Below are positions 47,501 through 55,999 of a stretch of 64,000 nt of DNA, in pieces. Each line of letters starts with the position of its first letter. Position 1 is the stretch's first letter. The position numbers and the translations under genes are program-made. Location of the stretch: the NCBI GenBank assembly GCA_037951105.1, contig JBAMJV010001832.1:62001-126000 (forward strand), given 5' to 3'. The notes beneath the pieces were generated by a model. That model ran no database searches, was not told the origin of the DNA, and saw nothing but the letters and a program-made list of their open reading frames with translations. Source of the stretch: Echinarachnius parma. Taxonomy: Eukaryota; Echinodermata; Echinoidea; Clypeasteroida; Echinarachniidae.

Positions 47501-50500
47501 AAACAATTGTTTAGAAAAGTTTACCCCCCCCCCCCCCCCCCCCCATTCAACAGTTGAATATTGTGTGCATTTAGACTCAAATAAGTCCACCGTGGCACTC
47601 AGAGAACCAAAAACGTGTAAATTTATTAGTATTGTGACTGGAGTCAGCCGTGGCACTCGGATCTAACCTGATGTGTCCAAAGAAGCTGCCTCTCACTGCC
47701 CACAGCAAACACTGTCTTAGCACTCATGTCTACCATCACTGAAGGTGCGTATCCTTCATCGTAGTCCTCCTCATCCTCAGCCTCGCATACAACATCTTCT
47801 TCTTCATCTTCAAAGTCTTGGCCGTCGTCATCCCCAGATGGTTGCATACCTTTCAGGAATGTGACATCATGCTGACCAACACTGAAGTTCCATCTGTATA
47901 ACACGTACACAAACAATGGATTTAATGGGTATGCCTCTAGAGGCTAATGGGCGTGAAACCGACCCAGGCCAATCCCCACTTCGATAACTGGGATCACTTG
48001 CTCTTACTCATTGGCCCGAATTCTTATCAGTGGCTCAACTTGAGCCCGGCCTAAAAAGACAAAAGACTACCGGTAACCAGTTACACCATTTTGCACCCGC
48101 AGACCTTTTCTTTTGTTGCTATTGGCCACCGGAGATATTCTAATGGTTTCCTTTCATTATCCAGTCAATCCAGTCGGTTAAAAACAATTATCCTTTTCAC
48201 TACAGCACGCCTCTCCCTCTCTCTTTTTCTTTCAATTTAACTCTCAACTTTCCTTTCATAAAAAAGTTCCTTCCTCTCCCTCCCTCGTAATATAATAGAA
48301 ATCTGAAATATATGATGAGAATTTTTAAAGAACACTGATATTATTAATTAATCAAAATTAAGTTACAGTTAAGTAGCATAGTCTTATTGTGAAAATGTTA
48401 ATATTTGTAATAATTATATAATTGTGTTTTTTAATGTAATTTATTCACCCATTCTGTCCTGCGTGTACAGTAATATGGCATGACCTGGACCTGTATCTAC
48501 TCTTCTTCCTTTGTTCATGGTTTTTTGTTTAATGTGCAATAAAGTGATGAATACAAAATTCAAACAAAAAAAAAACACAAAAAAAAAACAAAAAAAAACA
48601 CAAAACAAAGCCCCATCAAAACATCCAAATAAACATGTTTTGATCTCACTCACTTTTCCGAGCCATTTCTCTGGTCCACAGCCCTCACTGTCTGCCGTGT
48701 ATGTTGGATGACTATGATGTCCTCTTCATTGCTAGCCTCATCACCGTAGACCTCACATCCGCCTGAGCGACACACATACTGCAACTAAAATCAAATATAG
48801 GAACATGAAAGGACATCATTGGATAAGATGAAAATGATGACATAAATGGTACCCTGGGGTACCAAATGAAAATCGGCCATTTTGTTTAATTATTTATTTA
48901 TTTTTCAGGGCTGTACACTGGGGTACCAAAGAGTGTTAAATTATTTTCGTTATGCTTTATTTACGTTCAAAATTCTCTCTTTGCGGCCGGGGTAGCGTGC
49001 ATACAAGCGCTGCATGCACAACGCAACACACCAGAGGCGTCCATGATTGCTCTGCGGTACGGTTGTACTTCGGGTGGACACAAGATGGCGCTACACAACG
49101 CAAGATACAGGGGTAAAACGGTACCCCGGGGTACTGCGCGTGTCATCAAATAGACAATATGTAAATTACCCTGAATACTTTCATTAGAAATATAGAGAAA
49201 TCATACAAAATAGGATTATCACCAAGGTGATAACTACCGTTTGCAACTAATCTAATGGTGCTCATAGTTTTGCTATATTACAAATTCAGCTAAGCACCTG
49301 TTTTTTAAAAAAACTAAAAGTCAATGCTTTAATCAATGTTAAGTGTAAGTGAAACACCCTACTGGACCATCGCAAAGGACAAGCCCTGCTATTTAATACC
49401 TCTCCTGTTCTTGCGTTGAGGCCAAAGGAGTTGATCTCCATTTCTCTGACTATCACCGTTTCATCACTTGTTTAACTCATTGCAGCTCATGGGCAGCCTG
49501 CCCTGAGATCCCCCCCCCCCCCCAGGCCACTACAAAGGACAAACCCTTCTATTAAAGTCATATATGCGTGGGTTATAATGGGTAGTCAGCAAATTCCAAC
49601 TCGACTCCACCGTAATCTCTCGAGGTAAACTCACGATATGTGTTGGATCGATCGAAGAGCGGTGCTTCGAAATATCTGAACACGGGTCTTCTTATGAAAT
49701 TGCATGCAGCAAGAATTTCTCACGCTATCACCTAAGACATCAAACAGCGGCACTTTGAAGTCGGTTGCGGTTAAGCGTGTTACGTGATATTTTCGCTCGT
49801 AAACATCTCTGATGGATCTCCATTGTACAAACATTCCGAACGCGACTATTTTTGATGCTTTTTTGACTCGGGTATTCGGAAGTGGGACAGTTTGCGATCG
49901 CTACTTATAACTGAGCCAATGGGGATTACGTACTGTGCGTAAAAGTGCGCAAGATGGATCCACGCGTCTAATATACCGGTCTGAATTCCCTTTAAATACC
50001 TCTCCTGTTCTTGCGTTGATGCCAAAGGAGTTGATCTCCTTGCCTCCGACCATCACCATCTCATCACTCAGCTTGAAGGAGGTGCTGAGGAGGGTCTCTG
50101 CGGTGAAGGGAACAGCCTCCAGGACCTCGCCATCCCACTTGAACAGGCCGCCATTCAGGGAAGGGATCACCTTGTACATACCCTCCGGACCAGACATCTG
50201 GGAAAACAATTTAAACAATTACTATCAAGTTCAACCAACTTAATTTTAGTTCAGGTTTTGAATTGATCCATGGTATAGATTTTCGAAGTAGTGATGTCAC
50301 ATACTTTTGTCAATGCAAATGCATAGTAATAGTATTAAGTTGCCCATTGATTTGGGCTTTTTCTATTGGTGTGGAGCAGGACGATTGCTTTCTGAGCAAC
50401 AACTAAATTTCAGTCTTGCCTGACATAATTTAGAACCATTACTCATGGCAATGAATAGCTTGGATATCACATTTGGGCACTCTATAAAATGGTATCAAGT

Positions 50501-53500
50501 ATACTCATTACTGTTCGTTTTATCTTAGATACTTGTATAAACGACAGTACCTCTATTATTCCACTTGAACAGACATCATTTAACAATTGAATGCAGATAC
50601 CCAGGACTAAGAATTCTAGTAGGCCAGCCCTACAAACTATGATCAAGTTATTACTTTTCAATGCAACCATTATTTTTACTAGAATAGAAATTCTGGTTAA
50701 GAATATCACTCTTTATATATTTCTTTATTGTATGCACTCATAATGTAATTTTGTTCAAATTAGAGTAATGTTGATGCATACATTACAAAAAAGACACACA
50801 GTGGCAGAGCTAAGAGAGCCCTGCCTCCAATAATTTGGAAAAAACAATAAAAATACATTTATAAGGGTAATATTTTTGAGAAAAAAACCCCAAAGAAAAG
50901 AAGAAAAAAAAGGTGTGACCCCCCCCCCCCCCCCCCAATCAGTCCGACCACTGGGGATATACAATGAAATTAAAATTGACAATCACCTCGAATTGGCTGA
51001 TGGACGAGGAGAGCAGGGGCCCGATGCCAGCATCCATGGTCCACTGCTGCTGTCCGGCATTCTGGATGTCCAAGGCTACAATCCGGCCGTCAATCGTACT
51101 CAGGAGCAGCAGGGGTCTAACAAGGTCAACAAAATACAAAATGTATATATATTCCCTAAATTGATTTCTTATCATTTGGGTTTGTGTCAGGTTTACTTTA
51201 TAATAACTTCTGACAATCACAAACACTGAAAGGGGTTTCAGGGACGAACAACTGTCAGATGGACTTTCTAACTCAGCCAGCAGCTAGAGCACTGGTCTAG
51301 CAATCCGGAGGTTGCGGTTCAAATCCAGAGAAACCCTATTTTCTTTGGTAAATATATTACTCATTGCGGATATAGTATCAAAAATAATATCGCTAGTGAT
51401 ATTCATTCGTCTCGCAATGTATGGACAACAAGGAATCTAAACAACACTTTGTCACTTTTATTTATAAATATTTCTGGTCAGTTTCCCTCTGTTTGAAATA
51501 AGTTCAACAAATTGTAACGTTTGTCCCACTGACTTTGTTCTGGCTGTTAACAGAAATAACTGCACATTGGCAATGCAAACATAGTTAAAGGGTACCACCA
51601 CCCAAAAATAATATTCTTATTAAAGAAAGGTAACATCTTTAGTATTCCATTCCATCAACAAGTTCAGAAAAATATATAATTGGAAACGCATCACCATTCT
51701 AAAGCATGCGTTCATGCGGTCTGAATTACGCAAACTGCTATGTGTGCGGTGAATTGCAATGTGTGCAGAGCGAACGAATCGCCCGGGAATCTATTGTTTA
51801 GAAACGTGCGTGTGAATAGCATTGGCGCACTCGCAAATGGTTGGCCAGTATGGAACCAGGAAACAGCAGTGGTTCCGTAAGTGGTGGAAATTAATTGCTT
51901 TGTTTATGAATTACACAACCCTTTGCAAAATGTTGGGTATCTATTTGATAGATCACAAAACGGTACAAAAACATATAATAATGTGTTGTTCTTTGCCTGG
52001 TGGTCCCCTTTAACCAATGGGCTAAAATAACAAATTAAATCTAATACCTTAGTCAGTGTTTGCACACTGAATTTGATCTAGCTGAGGGACAAAATTAAAA
52101 TCTATTTCTGGGGGGCTACTTTTCAAGCTCGCCTGCATGGAAATAGCACTCTAAAATTGGTTTTGCATTGAACCCTGGATGCAAATTTACAGACCTGCTC
52201 TTTTATGATTTTATGGAGTGCTCTTTGTGGAATTTTGGGGGCTAAATCAACCTGAGCCATTGGGTATTTATTTCACTGATTGTGATATTCAGGAAGCTTA
52301 CAACTTACCAATATGGGCTTTAAATCAACATATTTTCTATTCATCAAAATTCAAGATATTCATTTAAAGTGTTAAACATTTAATTCAACTAATTCAGAAC
52401 TAGTAGTAGTATGAAAGTGTATTACTTCACGCACAAAAATGTCAGATTTTTTTCAAAGTGGCTAATTAGGATCAACAAAATTACAGTAATTAAACTAGCA
52501 TTCTGAGGATTTGATGTATCTAAAACAATGTGATTTGTGATTTTGTTTTCGCCATGAAATACAACTCGCTATTACGGGACAATTACGATCGCAGTCTGCA
52601 GATAAGGTATGGCATCATTTTCATCTTCATAATTTGAAGTTTATTCTTTACAAATTTTGTGTTTTTTACTAAGATAGTTTTTCAGATATCGATTGTTAAA
52701 GTTAAGGGGGGGCCATATTTGGACACCGCATCATAGTGGATGGAGCACATGAAATTCAAATTGGCGAGTTGAATTAGCAATTTAAATGAATATCTCAAAT
52801 TAAATATAAAATATAAATAAAACATATCGAAATGGATGGAATTTAAATCAGCATTGTTTCATAAACCATACTTAATGCATTCAGCTAGTCCAGCAGGACT
52901 AAAGGTAGAGACATTTACATTAACATTTGGACTTTTTCTTTAACATGCCATACCTTTAGTCCTGCAACACAGTAGAAGTGAGCCGTATCCCGGCACTTAG
53001 CCACCCTAAAAACCCTCAAATTTGGTTGGAAATATTTCAGCTACTCACCTGAATGTTCACGACTAGGCAGATGTCAACTTGCTTTCTCCAATGGTGCTGT
53101 CCTAAATACGATTTCAATTTTATAATCTGGTAAAATGAGCACTTTTCCGAGGTAAAACCAGCCCGACGTACGATGTCCAGCAAATCCCGTTACGTGTTAT
53201 TCATCACAGTTGCACGTGTAGTATTGTATTCGCCTGTATAGACATTTGCATAAGACGCATAACACGCAATCACGTGACTCTATAGAATTTTCTATAGAGT
53301 CACGTGTCATATGACAGGAAGACTGGTAATCATATTATCTAAAACACCCGCAAGGACCGTTGTCCTTTCCAGATTATTAACTTTCGAGATGTATTTGATA
53401 ATATGATTACCAGTCTTCCTGTCATATGACACGTGACTCTATAGAAAATTCTATAGAGTCACGTGATTGCTTGTTATGCGTCTTATGCAAATGTCTATAC

Positions 53501-54600
53501 AGGCGAATACAATACTACACGTGCAACTGTGATGAATAACACGTAACTGGATTTGCTGGACATCGTACGTCGGGCTGGTTTTAGCTCGGAAAAGTGCTCA
53601 TTTTACCAGATTATAAAATTAAAATCGTATTTAGGACAGCACCATTGGAGAAAGCAAGTTGACATCTGCCTAGTCGTGAACATTCAGGTGAGTAGCTGAA
53701 ATATTTCCAACCAAATTTGAGGGTTTTTAGGGTGGCTAAGTGCCGGGATACGGCTCACTTCTACTGTGTTGCAGGACTTAAGGTATGGCATGTTAAAGAA
53801 AAAGTCCAAATGTTAATGTAAATGTCTCTACCTTTAGTCCTGCTGGACTAGCATTCAGCCATACGTGCTGTTTCACAACAATGTACTACATGCGCCAGTT
53901 CTTGTGACATTTGAAAGTGGGTCATTTTGTCTTTAATCTGTGCTCATTCAGCCATTAACATTAAGTGATGAATATCTCTGATTTTCACATTAAATGTTCT
54001 TAACTGTAAGTCTGTAGAAATAGTGATGAAATTGCAGCTTGACTTGAGACAAATATCAGTTATTAAGCATTTGTTTAGGGGGGTATAGTTCTTTTTGTGT
54101 TCGGTTTAGCTGATAATTTAATTAGTCATATGATTAATCAAAAAGCTAAAAAGCTTACCTAAAAAATATAATAATAATAACAGTCATGTCAATGACAAAT
54201 CAAATGTGAGTGAATTTTTGAAAATTGAATAAGGTTCATAAATGAGATTGAGAAGGTAAGAATAAGATAACTAGATCTCTAGTCATACGTTCTTATTTTT
54301 GAAAATGATAATCAATTATAATCTTGAGTCATACCTATCAACGCCATGTGAATGCGAGGCTGAACAACTTTCTGGAACGAGTGGCAGAAACTGTTTTGCA
54401 CTTTGACTTTCTCCGTCATTCAAATCAAAAACACTGCCTGGCTGAGGCCTAGTCGAGGCGCTATTGGCAGTCTCGCCCGAAGTTCCGGGGTTCCCCTCCG
54501 CTGACGCTTCGATGTTGCGAAACTGGCTGATCAAGACAATGCATGTCAGAATCGAGCAGATCCTTCTCAGAATTGCTCTATCTTGCAGGGCATCCATCAA
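33983..54600 (-). CDS. EIF2AK3: EIF2AK3/PERK: ER-stress eIF2alpha kinase (whole gene, 16 coding exons)
   Basis: A type I ER membrane protein. Its luminal domain senses unfolded protein, and its cytosolic kinase phosphorylates eIF2alpha to reduce translation. Exons, 5' to 3' on the minus strand: 54600-54335, 51116-50987, 50197-50000, 48778-48654, 47893-47668, 47119-46966, 46553-46281, 43226-43091, 41798-41592, 40663-40541, 39651-39505, 39091-38050, 37838-37668, 37097-36996, 35748-35686, 34156-33983. All phases agree and give 1178 aa (human 1116). The order is: signal peptide (residues about 10-28), luminal beta-propeller ([33 protein letters not shown]), TM about 505-522, Gly loop GKGGFG (584-589), Lys606, acidic Ser-rich kinase insert (about 662-947), HRDLK (1005-1009), DFG (1025-1027) and YMSPEQ. 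Catalytic residues are intact. The C-terminal tail is shorter than in human. Confidence 0.96.
34522..34680. mobile_element. Palindromic MITE, copy 2
   Basis: The ends (CATAAAACTTTTCCAATTGT and ACAATTGGAAAAGTTTTATG) are perfect inverted repeats. The middle also folds (GGCAACAGC and GCTGTTGCC). It is in PERK intron 15. The decayed relative is at 14212-14357. Confidence 0.85.
34758..35331. mobile_element. 'TTGCCAAC' MITE relative with GTCCCG words
   Basis: The ends GCATACTTGCCAAC and GTTGGCAAGTATGT are inverted repeats, like those at 6344-6772. The 5' part has GTCCCG words and a complementary CGGGAC. The middle (34920-35170) is nearly identical to 12110-12345. Confidence 0.8.
35475..35508. repeat. 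Poly(G) run
   Basis: The longest G homopolymer in the window, about 33 bases, in PERK intron 15. In the PERK transcript it would read as poly(C). Confidence 0.8.
35686..35748 (-). CDS. EIF2AK3: PERK exon 15
   Basis: A 63-base exon encoding [20 protein letters not shown] then E, corresponding to the RTLTDVRNLKFPPLF part of the human C-lobe. Phase 0 at both ends. Confidence 0.9.
35958..36175. mobile_element. MITE with CCATATTCATGAAAGCC ends, copy 2
   Basis: The left end, GGGCCCATATTCATAAAGCC, and the right end, GGGTTTTATGAATATGGGGC, are inverted. The inside shares AAGTCTATTTTAGATGACGT with copy 1 at 26716-26959. Confidence 0.85.
36537..36962. mobile_element. TTAA-ended MITE family, copy 1
   Basis: The right end reads GGTGGTGGTACCCTTTAA; the left end is worn (AGGGAACCACAAGGCAAAG). 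The body (ACAACACATTATTATATGTT, CCCAACATTTTGCAAAG, CGGGCGATTCGTTAGCTCTG) is shared with 62087-62490 and, inverted, with 51584-52013. The TTAA ends suggest a piggyBac-type origin, which is inference. Confidence 0.75.
36996..37097 (-). CDS. EIF2AK3: PERK exon 14
   Basis: It encodes [20 protein letters not shown] then TQMERIT, almost identical to human [25 protein letters not shown]. This is kinase subdomain IX, with the conserved Asp. Phase 0 at both ends. Confidence 0.96.
37668..37838 (-). CDS. EIF2AK3: PERK exon 13 (DFG and activation loop)
   Basis: It encodes [20 protein letters not shown] and an acidic activation segment, then [14 protein letters not shown]. The Mg-binding Asp of DFG is present, and the Thr of KVGTQLY matches the phosphorylated activation-loop Thr of human PERK (QVGTKLY). 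Confidence 0.96.
37921..38040. repeat. Imperfect ATT/CAT/CAC trinucleotide microsatellite
   Basis: Runs of ATT, then ATC, then ACC and ATC triplets end about 10 bases from the exon 12 donor. In the PERK transcript they read as GAT/GGT repeats right after the 5' splice site. Confidence 0.85.
38050..39091 (-). CDS. EIF2AK3: PERK exon 12 (kinase insert to catalytic loop)
   Basis: A long exon of 347 codons. The first about 285 residues are the low-complexity kinase insert: acidic and Ser-rich, with [13 protein letters not shown] and [12 protein letters not shown], the latter like human IVFEDSGCDN. Then [20 protein letters not shown] matches human [17 protein letters not shown], and the exon ends at HRDLK. 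Confidence 0.95.
39505..39651 (-). CDS. EIF2AK3: PERK exon 11 (alpha-C helix)
   Basis: It encodes [20 protein letters not shown] then [15 protein letters not shown], matching human [26 protein letters not shown]. The Glu in the alpha-C position is conserved (LREA). Confidence 0.94.
39693..39870 (+). repeat. Dispersed GGGGCTACTTTT repeat, copy 2
   Basis: Ordered matches with copies at 1755, 52100 and 58640: GGGGCTACTTTTCAAGC, TTTTGCATTGAACTCTATGC, GGGGCGAATTCACCCCGAGC, CCGTGTATTT and TTTTTCACTGG. Confidence 0.65.
40232..40290 (-). pseudogene. Copy of the PERK exon 11 5' end
   Basis: On the minus strand, after an AG, the sequence reads in the same phase as exon 11: [10 protein letters not shown], then a stop where Glu stood. 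Changes within the matching codons are mainly synonymous (GCA/GCG, AAG/AAA). It lies in the intron upstream of the real exon. Confidence 0.65.
40541..40663 (-). CDS. EIF2AK3: PERK exon 10 (Gly loop and catalytic Lys)
   Basis: It encodes [20 protein letters not shown] then [14 protein letters not shown], against human [31 protein letters not shown]. The ATP-binding Gly loop and Lys are intact. Confidence 0.96.
41592..41798 (-). CDS. EIF2AK3: PERK exon 9 (transmembrane segment)
   Basis: It completes WWREI from exon 8 and encodes [20 protein letters not shown], a single membrane span followed by a basic stop-transfer [12 protein letters not shown] and a Ser/Thr-rich juxtamembrane stretch. Human has HWWKEIVATILFCIIATTF here. 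The donor GTAAAC begins at 41591. Confidence 0.92.
41874..42010 (-). pseudogene. Duplicate PERK transmembrane exon
   Basis: On the minus strand, after CTACAG, it reads in the same phase as exon 9: [20 protein letters not shown] then [15 protein letters not shown], against [20 protein letters not shown]. The match stops after the basic stretch, no donor is evident, and the frame runs on to a stop. It could be a decaying tandem exon or a source of a membrane-anchored, kinase-less isoform. Confidence 0.8.
42026..42948. mobile_element. Tandem-unit transposon 'TTCGACTGC', copy 1
   Basis: It begins with a small palindrome, TTCGACTGCGTGCAGTCGAA, then ATGCCTCCGC. It ends with ACGTACGGACGGACGGACAA and a hairpin CCTCCGGCCACTTCGTTGGC plus GGAGGCAT. 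Inside are about three units of roughly 150 bp, each with TGACCTTGACCTTTGACCT and CTTGAGATATCGCG. A second copy is at 44924-45917. It has no transposase frame and lies inside the PERK intron between exons 8 and 9. Confidence 0.85.
43091..43226 (-). CDS. EIF2AK3: PERK exon 8 (juxtamembrane luminal)
   Basis: It encodes [20 protein letters not shown] and [12 protein letters not shown]. It corresponds to the human YDNGYYLPYY...LHWW region just before the membrane span. Confidence 0.88.
43334..44598. mobile_element. 'AGCTCACCTGAGC' element with 323-bp tandem units
   Basis: It starts with a near-perfect hairpin (AGCTCACCTGAGCC and GGCTCAAGTGAGCT around AAA), then a (CGTCCGT)n tract (43379-43436). 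It ends at CCTCAGGTGAGCGTCGTGCC then CCCCTGGGGCTCTTGTT. Inside are 2.6 units of about 323 bp beginning at 43445, 43768 and 44091, each with an open frame containing QPN.AGII and KVAKMVGVA. The repeated frame is a property of the repeat and I do not call it a gene. Confidence 0.8.
44924..45917. mobile_element. Tandem-unit transposon 'TTCGACTGC', copy 2
   Basis: The same ends as 42026-42948, with a perfect palindrome TTCGACTGCGCGCAGTCGAA at the left. It contains four near-identical units of about 151 bp from about 45190. Each has TGACCTTTGACCTTTGACCT (45228, 45380, 45531, 45682). A (ACGTACGG)n tract lies at about 45810-45870. It is in PERK intron 7. Confidence 0.88.
45228..45701. promoter_or_regulatory. 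Array of triple DR1 nuclear-receptor half-sites
   Basis: Four copies of TGACCTTTGACCTTTGACCT, the reverse complement of three AGGTCA half-sites each spaced by one base. DR1 is the established motif for RXR, HNF4 and COUP-TF receptors. The array comes with the transposon units. Function is untested. Confidence 0.6.
46281..46553 (-). CDS. EIF2AK3: PERK exon 7
   Basis: It encodes [20 protein letters not shown], a variable stretch, then [20 protein letters not shown], matching human IKWKPLIHSPSRTPVLVGS. It ends NQYPFG before DNGYY. Confidence 0.92.
46966..47119 (-). CDS. EIF2AK3: PERK exon 6
   Basis: It encodes [20 protein letters not shown] then LFAPVTL and ends NPMLYVG. Human has [21 protein letters not shown] and VYLGMY at these points of the luminal domain. 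Confidence 0.9.
47524..47545. repeat. Poly(C) run
   Basis: A C homopolymer of about 22 in PERK intron 5. Around it, a 'GAGTGCCAAATTAAATGGCA' palindromic phrase is seen. Confidence 0.8.
47668..47893 (-). CDS. EIF2AK3: PERK exon 5
   Basis: It encodes [20 protein letters not shown], a strongly acidic segment (about 25 residues, mostly Asp/Glu), then [20 protein letters not shown]. Human has KWNFSVGHFE, then an acidic stretch, then ADWKVMAFSKKGGHLEW. The donor is GTTAGA, slightly off consensus. Confidence 0.92.
48654..48778 (-). CDS. EIF2AK3: PERK exon 4
   Basis: It encodes [20 protein letters not shown] then [20 protein letters not shown], matching human YICSALGCRQW...[22 protein letters not shown] in the luminal beta-propeller. 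Confidence 0.93.
49393..49471 (-). pseudogene. Copy of the PERK exon 3 3' end and donor
   Basis: On the minus strand it reads [20 protein letters not shown] then TGE in the same phase as exon 3 ([20 protein letters not shown]), followed by GTATTAAAT like the true donor. It lies about 600 bases downstream of the original in transcript direction. Confidence 0.8.
49510..49523. repeat. Poly(C) run
   Basis: A C run of about 14 near the exon 3 copy in PERK intron 3. Confidence 0.7.
50000..50197 (-). CDS. EIF2AK3: PERK exon 3
   Basis: It encodes [40 protein letters not shown] and [12 protein letters not shown]. Human has IIPSLDGALFQWD, TVPFTVESLLESSYKFGDD and VLVGGKSLTTYG. These are blades of the luminal domain. 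Phase 0 at both ends. Confidence 0.95.
50919..50937. repeat. Poly(C) run
   Basis: A C run of about 19, some 50 bases from the exon 2 donor of PERK. In the transcript it reads as poly(G) in early intron 2. Confidence 0.8.
50987..51116 (-). CDS. EIF2AK3: PERK exon 2
   Basis: It encodes [20 protein letters not shown] then [20 protein letters not shown], matching human LVIISTLDGRIAALD and [21 protein letters not shown]. It completes an Arg codon from exon 1 and ends in phase 0. Confidence 0.96.
51265..51335 (+). repeat. tRNA-like sequence (probable SINE head or tRNA pseudogene)
   Basis: TAACTCAGCCAGCAGCTAGA followed by GCACTGG resembles a tRNA D-arm/A box, and GGTTGCGGTTCAAATCC resembles a T-arm/B box. 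The acceptor stem does not pair and no CCA-adjacent pairing is seen, so this is not called as a working tRNA. Confidence 0.5.
51584..52013. mobile_element. TTAA-ended MITE family, copy 2 (inverted)
   Basis: The termini TTAAAGGGTACCACC and GGTGGTCCCCTTTAA are inverted repeats with TTAA at both edges. The body matches 36537-36962 and 62087-62490 in reverse (CATGCGTTCATGCGGTCTGA, GATTCGCCCGGG in reverse). Confidence 0.85.
52100..52285 (+). repeat. Dispersed GGGGCTACTTTT repeat, copy 3
   Basis: A well-preserved copy: GGGGCTACTTTTCAAGCTCG, CCTGCATGGAAATAGCACT, TTTTGCATTGAACCC, GGGGGCTAAATCAACCTGAG, CCATTGGGTATTTATTTCAC. Confidence 0.7.
52877..53859. mobile_element. Foldback element: two 454-bp inverted arms, 57-bp spacer, 9-bp target duplication
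   Basis: The element is 52886-53850. The left arm, 52886-53339, begins TAGTCCAGCAGGACTAAAGG, and the right arm, 53397-53850, is its reverse complement. Both arms are 454 bases and I count about five differences (near 52971, 53112, 53150, 53191 and 53267 on the left arm). GCATTCAGC flanks both edges exactly (52877-52885 and 53851-53859), as expected of a target site duplication. Each arm holds its own palindrome, CACGTGACTCTATAGAA and its complement around two bases. There is no protein. It lies in PERK intron 1, between exons 1 and 2. A 9-bp duplication fits Mutator-like elements; sea-urchin TU foldbacks are another comparison. Class is inference. Confidence 0.93.
54335..54600 (-). CDS. EIF2AK3: PERK exon 1 (start codon and signal peptide)
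   Basis: It starts with two Met codons, then a basic N-region and hydrophobic core ([14 protein letters not shown]), a typical signal peptide for ER entry. A Ser/Thr/Gly-rich luminal leader with [20 protein letters not shown] follows. ATG at 54598-54600 is chosen as the first of the pair. The donor GTATGA follows at 54334. Confidence 0.85.
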
Positions 54601-54904
54601 ACATTCGGTTCATTTGGCTGGGCACCCGGCCCACGTACTTGACGGAAATAAAATATGATGAAATAACCTTAAAATTAAACGGGTCCCATCTTTCTACTCG
54701 CACTGCACTGCCACTAAATCATAATAATATCGTTATTTACAAAATACACGTCATTAATGCCCGCGCGCATGCAATATCATACGATAAATTCGTGTGTGCG
54801 TTTGTGCGCGCGCGCGTGTGCTGAAGGCGACGTGTTCTAATCATGGTTCTAATTCCATCGAACATTCCCACGAATATATATACGGCAGTGGCGTATCCAT
54901 CAAG

Positions 54905-54962
54905 GGTGGGGGCGGGGGCGGGGGCGGGGGCGGGGGCGGGGGCGGGGGCGGGGGCGGGGGCG
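54905..54962. repeat. (GGGGGC)n hexanucleotide repeat
   Basis: About nine GGGGGC units, 305-362 bases upstream of the PERK ATG. It is strongly G-quadruplex-prone on the + strand, and reads GCCCCC in the PERK sense direction. Confidence 0.9.
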
Positions 54963-55863
54963 CAGCGCGAAAAGCACCCACCTACCAAAAAAAAATCTCA
55001 GGTGAGCTAGCAGGAATTTCAGGAATTTGAATCCGGGATTTGATAAATTTGTCTATGATTTTCAAATTATGTTTTATAATTAACCCCCTTCTCAGGAGTC
55101 CAAAGAGAGAGAGAGAGAAAAAGAAAGAAAAAAACCCTTAAAGAAATTTCCGGGTGAAAAGTCAAATACACCCCCTTTTTTTTTTACAAATCTTGGGCCA
55201 GACTTTGTCACGCAAAAAGTAGGCCTACCCCTTTACCGGAAATTTAGGGAACACGCATATGCGGTCCCTCCGACCCCGGAGTGGGGGGGACCTTTTGTCT
55301 ATACAGAAATTTAAATAAATCATACATACGACCCACACCCACAGTCATTGAGAAAAGTGACACCATGCACTGGGGGCAGTGTGTTTGTGTGTGAGCAAAA
55401 TCATATCATTTTGGGGCAAAACCATGTCATATTTTATATTCTGACAAAAATCATGTCATATTTGGACAAATTAGTCATATTGATATTCAGGCTGGTACTA
55501 AGTGGTAAGTATGTTAAATTTGTTTTGATGGTGAAAAATCAAAAGGATGATATGTGGGTAATAAAAAGGCATCAGGATCCCTTGTAAAAATGGGGCATGT
55601 ACGACCATGATGCTGTGAAAGGCTGGGGTGGGGAGGGAGGGTCTCCAATGGGGGGTGGAGGTTGGGCTTGGGCAAGTTTTCTAACAACTTGATACATATC
55701 AATTTCTTATATTGTTGGTTGGTTCAGAAACAGAAGGGCGCTAAGTTAATCCGTTTACTTTTGAGATAATGTTTAAAATTTGTAGTAATTATTTGTAGAA
55801 ACCAAATTTAACTCTCTTTTATTTATTTTGTATATACAGGGTGGCCCAGAAAGCAGTGCTGTA

Positions 55864-55999
55864 GTCGAGTCCAACCTGTCCGAGTCCGAGTCCGAGTCCG
55901 AGTCCCTGGAGTCTGAGTCCGAGTCCGAGTCCGAGTCCGAGTCCGAGTCCCGGACCTCGAGTCCCGAGTCCCGGACATCCGAGTCCGAGTCCGAGTCCC
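55864..55999. repeat. GAGTCC hexamer array 1
   Basis: About 18 GAGTCC-like units, some written CCGAGTCCCGGA. Translated it gives Ser-Glu or Ser-Asp runs in both directions, but no start, splice or homology supports a protein. It is preceded by AAAGCAGTGCTGTAGTCGAG. Confidence 0.85.

Noticed and set aside
51265-51335. tRNA gene
   Set aside because: A-box- and B-box-like elements are present, but the acceptor stem does not pair. It is listed as a tRNA-like repeat.
54794-55030. Open frame with a long poly-glycine run
   Set aside because: It is a translation of the (GGGGGC)n tract upstream of PERK. No start context or coding flank.
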